This document shows, one piece after another, positions 60,714 through 64,000 of a DNA stretch of 64,000 nt. Each line of letters opens with the position of its first letter. Position 1 is the stretch's first letter. The position numbers and the translations under genes are program-made. The DNA is from Spirodela intermedia. Its lineage: Eukaryota; Streptophyta; Magnoliopsida; Alismatales; Araceae. The notes under the pieces are model-generated. The model searched no databases. It saw only the letters and a program-made list of their open reading frames with translations, and had not been told where the DNA came from. The stretch spans positions 9,245,005-9,309,004 of the forward strand of contig LR746268.1 of the NCBI GenBank assembly GCA_902729315.2, written 5' to 3'.

Positions 60714-61906
60714 TGATGTAGGATATCTATGAGAGACATAGAGTGGGTTGATTAAGGGTAATGTAGGGATAGATAAGTCAAGCCACAAAATCACACCATC
60801 GATTTGAACCTTTAAATCTGGAGAAAATGATGATGGTGCAGCCCTATTCCTCGGTCAAGGGCAGGAGTATTGTCTTACAACCACCACGATAAGTAAAGCT
60901 CCAAATTCAAAATCCCGGATGGTTAGCCACGATAAGACACAAATCTATCACGTTAAATCTGATGGTGATGGAAAAATACACAAGAAAAAACTGGATGAAA
61001 TAATATGGGTCTCCAAAGAGTGAAGAGAAGACCTTCAGCGCTACGACAGGGCGAGCGGCGATGCGGCGAGCCTCGAGTTGCGGCGGGACGGTGGAAGGTG
61101 GAGACTGGGAACCTTGCTGATCAATCTTCAATCTTGAACCGGGCTTTTTGGCGAGGGGATTGCGGATCCAACTGCGCGGTCAGTTGGCGGGGCGGTCAAG
61201 GGAGGAAGCCGCCCCCTTGCGGGGTTCGGGGCAGCGCCCCGAAACCTAGACCGGGGTTGATACCGCGTACTCTCCCAATGGAGGACCTCGACGTCCCCGT
61301 GGCGAAACGGGCGGCTGGGGGAATCGTCGCGCGCGAGGGGCAATGGGCAGATGTGTGGGGGAGGAGAGTCACGCGCGCGTCGGCCGAGGGCGCGTGGCTG
61401 CGTCGGCTGCTGACGACCTGAAAGCGGTGCCTTACGAATAGTCAACACTCGTCGTCGTGAACGTTGTCGTCTACCGGCGGCGGTAGACAACAACGCGCCA
61501 GATGGCGGTTGGCGCGGTCGGCGGCGAGAGGAACTGGATGTCGCTCTCGAATGGTGGATCACGGGTGGATGAAAGGGGAAGTCGTGCGCTCGTGATGGGC
61601 GGACGGGCGCCGATGGGTCGCCTCTCAGCGGCGGTGGCTGAGAGGAAACCTTAGGGCAAATTCTGAAAATGATGTCTACATATCTAAAATTCACCTCCAA
61701 ACCCTCTAATACAGCTCTAATCTTATTTATAGTGTCAACAATTCGTTAACGGAAACTAAATGAAAGGAAAATCCTAATAATAAATAAAATTCGGACATTG
61801 GATCCTAGGTTGACGATGTTGACGTGGCATGATTCCTGTGCTAGCCTTTCCCTCCTGTGGTGGCGCCGTCCCTTTAAATGGTGGGCCTGATACGTTTGCC
61901 CCACCA
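60714..61906 (-). mobile_element. Putative solo LTR (1,193 bp) inside the foldback's right arm
   Basis: Comparison of the two arms shows an insertion with TG...CA ends (TGATGTAGG at 60714, CCCCACCA to 61906). It is flanked by GGATC (60709-60713) and AGATT (61907-61911), a diverged 5-bp target duplication. On the minus strand a TATAAATAAG box precedes a GC-rich leader (61660-61000), as in an LTR with promoter and R/U5. No internal retrotransposon domains are present, hence solo LTR. Open frames of up to 190 codons in the GC-rich part have no recognisable domain. Confidence 0.6.
61722..61731 (-). promoter_or_regulatory. TATA box in the putative solo LTR
   Basis: TATAAATAAG on the minus strand, upstream of the GC-rich leader. 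It gives the LTR its orientation and could act as a promoter directed toward the PIG-Y-like gene. Confidence 0.5.
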
Positions 61907-62399
61907 AGATTAATCCTCAGCACAGCGTAGACTCTTGGGGAGCTCTCAAGCTATGCACCGGAGAATTTGATTGTTGGCCTCATGTGGGGACCCAAGCAAT
62001 TGATCAAATCACCTCCCAAACTTGACTAGTCTCTTTAATTTTCACTGTTTTCGCCAATTTCATCATTCACTCGACCAGGGTTTATGTTTTGGGTTTCAGA
62101 CGTGGGTTTTCATGAGCTGAATCCCTATAAACCTTCGTATTAGGGTTTTTATTAGCAAGAACTGTCTGTTGATACATTTTTTTTCCTTCTTATTGTGCCT
62201 CCTGTCATTGCGGCCACCACTCTTCCTCTCTTCTAGTTGGCGATTGTTGACTCGATCAATAATATTTTTTAAGCTTTTCCTTCTATTTTATTAAACTTTC
62301 AATATATAGGCTTTAGTAAGGTATAAAAAGTGTTATACGTCTGTGTGAAAAGGCATAAATATATATACATCAACTTTTAAATAATTGAACTAACACTTG
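61907..62399. repeat. Right outer arm of the foldback element
   Basis: Reverse complement of 59311-59810; the match resumes directly after the solo LTR at AGATTAATCCTCAGCAC. Confidence 0.85.
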
Positions 62400-62832
62400 G
62401 TTTAGGGTTATTTTTTATTAAGGTTTGATTATATTGATGTTGAGAAATGTTTATCTTCGAACGTCATACGTGAGATCTAGGGAAGACAAGAGATAGCTCT
62501 ATTTGGAAAGTGGTAAATGAAAGATGATGTAGATGTGATCGAGGTTGATCATCTCAGTTGAGACTGTTATGAAATCTTCTCATCCATAGTGTGATGATAG
62601 TTTTGTGACTATGGTGCTGCGTATGCCAGGTCGTGTGCTGACTGAGGGTTGGGTTAGGCGATCCGTCACTGTCGAGGGACAATAAGTATCTGTGTTTGCC
62701 ATATACGAAGTGCTGGCATGGTGATTTGGTCCAAACGATGTCAATCTCGAGCTTCGGTCAGCATCTCTTGCCAAGAAGAGAATACAAAACACAAACGGAT
62801 GTATACTACATGTGTAGCAAACACGTCTGTGA
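62400..62832. other. Intergenic spacer between the foldback and repeat copy C
   Basis: No gene, repeat or motif that I recognise. Confidence 0.6.
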
Positions 62833-64000
62833 CGTGACTCAGTCGTTGTATGTTAAATCACGCAAATTTAAAATTTATAAAACTAGAAAATACGAATTTT
62901 CGGATATTTAGAAGTATTTCAAAATAAATAGATCAATTATAATTCAATAAAAATCTCAAAAATAGTGGTAATTTTCCAGGTCGATCACAGGGATGTAATA
63001 TAATATCTGGTAATTATTCAGAATTTTTCTCAATGAGTACAATTTTCTTACGAATTTTATACTAGGAAATAAAAAGGAAATATATTTAAAATTCACAAAA
63101 GAGGAAATAAGGGTGCGGACGTCAGGATGACGTCAGCGCCCGGCGAACGCGAATCAGGCGGAAACAGAGTTCCGCCCGGCGATTCTTACGTAGGCGATTA
63201 CAGACGACTCAATTAATCAAATTAAGATCTGTAAAAGCCGGAAGAATCGTAATTGAACGAAGTATAGTTTGGTAAATTAAAATCAACAAAGTATCACTAA
63301 ATGAAGCGTAAATTAAATTGAAAGCAGGAAAACAGAGTTCCGGCGTCGCGACGGCGATGCGTCGGCGATGCACCGGAATCCTGAGCGTTCGGGAGGATCG
63401 TTGTGCAGTGTCCACGGCCTCGAAGGCTCTCCTTGGACAAAGACGACGTGGGCAATCTCTAGATAAAGCAGGAAAACAGAGTTCCGGCGTCGCGACGGCG
63501 ATGCGTCGGCGATGCACCGGAATCCTGAGCGTTCGGGAGGATCGTCGTGCAGTGTCCACGGCCTCGAAGGCTCTCCTTGGACAAAGACGACGTGGGCAAT
63601 CTCTAGATCTTCTCGCGAAGTCTAGAGACCAATGAAGTGGGTCGTCGAATCGTCTCCGGCGGCTGTCACCCGGCGGAGCGGAAAAACGGCGACTTTGCGG
63701 CTCTTCGGCGGCTGTCACCCGACGGAGAGGGGCTGGATGGAGGTGAGGCGCGTGTTAGGGAGCTTCATCCTCAGGTCCGCGCAGCAAGAGGAGGCTCTTC
63801 ATCGCATCTGGTACGCTCTCAGGAGGTGGCGACTGGTCTCCCGGCGGATCGTCCTCTTCTCGACGACGGCTTGTTCGTCGATCAATCGGAGATGATTTAC
63901 TCGATGGATTGCGATCCTTTTATCGCGAATCGTTCAGAAATTTTAGTAGCAATGCTCCGCGAATCGCGTTGACGAGATTTTCGCCGATGATCCAGCGATT
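62833..64000. repeat. CpG-rich copy C of the dispersed repeat (runs off the window)
   Basis: The least decayed copy of the repeat also seen at 46640 and 49258. It keeps dense CpG (GACGTCAGGATGACGTCAGCG, CCGCCCGGCGATTCTTACG). It contains a 144-bp tandem duplication and then overlapping open frames (63209-63718 -, 63632-63972 +) that look like chance frames in GC-rich DNA. It is probably the LTR or untranslated leader of an LTR retrotransposon continuing to the right. Confidence 0.7.
63321..63608. repeat. 144-bp tandem duplication in repeat copy C
   Basis: 63321-63464 and 63465-63608 both start AAAGCAGGAAAACAGAG and end CAATCTCTAGAT. I see a single difference (ATCGTTGTG against ATCGTCGTG), so the duplication is recent. 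Copies A and B do not have it. Confidence 0.95.

Larger units (their letters stand above)
59311..62399. mobile_element. Giant foldback (inverted-repeat) element, about 1.9 kb, interrupted by a solo LTR
   Basis: Sequence from 59311 runs as one arm to a centre near 60261 and then returns as its reverse complement to 62399, apart from an insertion at 60714-61906. The outer ends match as CAAGTGTCAGTTCGATT against CACTTGG on the opposite side. Further paired blocks are TTTAAAAGTTGATG, TAAACCCTGGTCGAGTGAATG, GGGGTCCCCACATGAGGCC and AGCTTGAGAGCTCCCCAAGAG. It encodes no transposase. No clear target duplication was found, so the outer limits may be off by some bases. The class (MULE-like foldback or inverted duplication of a MITE) is undecided. 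Confidence 0.8.

Noticed and set aside
61128-61700. 190-codon minus-strand frame
   Set aside because: It lies in the GC-rich leader of the putative solo LTR, and the opposite strand is also open for 138 codons.
63209-63718. 169-codon minus-strand frame with repeated RRxCPRRAFEAVDTA units
   Set aside because: The protein repeat is only the 144-bp DNA tandem duplication translated; the same region is open on the plus strand.

Overview
The window is nuclear DNA of a flowering plant. The genes are split by GT-AG introns, the proteins match plant families, and the spaces between them hold plant-type Ty1/copia LTR retrotransposons primed by initiator tRNA-Met. GC-rich first exons and transposon-rich introns suggest a monocot, but that is only an inference. 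I see no bacterial, organellar, CRISPR, rRNA or tRNA features.

Layout, left to right. (1) Bases 39-131 are the last exon of a gene resembling the spliceosomal zinc-finger protein ZMAT2/Snu23. (2) 1245-16041 (+) is a plant myotubularin phosphoinositide 3-phosphatase. I could join 19 exons in phase into 829 residues; one intron holds a 5' piece of a copia element. (3) 17481-20341 (-) is UDP-apiose/UDP-xylose synthase, nine exons and 393 residues, convergent with the myotubularin gene. (4) 20462-26502 is a degenerate interval with no gene I can defend. (5) 26503-45399 (-) is an Arabidopsis At3g49140-like, probably plastid-targeted protein. Its last 105-bp exon is separated from the other nine by a 14.3-kb intron full of retrotransposons: a deleted copia copy, and a second copia copy with a third inserted inside it. 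(6) 45400-51231 is AT-rich and repeat-rich. (7) 51232-54291 (+) is a DCAF13/SOF1 pseudogene that keeps both ends and has lost the middle of the WD40 region. (8) 55664-57740 (-) is a METTL25-like methyltransferase remnant lacking its N-terminal half and carrying a stop. (9) 57904-59045 (-) is a small, apparently intact gene for a PIG-Y-like GPI-anchor subunit. (10) 59311-62399 is a foldback element of about 1.9 kb interrupted by a putative 1.2-kb solo LTR. (11) 62833 to the end is a CpG-rich copy of a repeat that also occurs, heavily CpG-decayed, at 46.6-47.6 and 49.3-50.3 kb.

The genes are ordinary, mostly single-function housekeeping genes (phosphoinositide turnover, nucleotide-sugar synthesis for cell walls, GPI-anchor synthesis, a plastid protein) and do not form one pathway. 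The most notable things are structural: the transposon-packed terminal intron whose gene still reads through in phase, two non-processed pseudogenes decaying by deletion and stop codons, the giant foldback beside the PIG-Y-like gene, and paired CpG-rich and CpG-depleted copies of one repeat. I did not find a convincing new multi-gene system.
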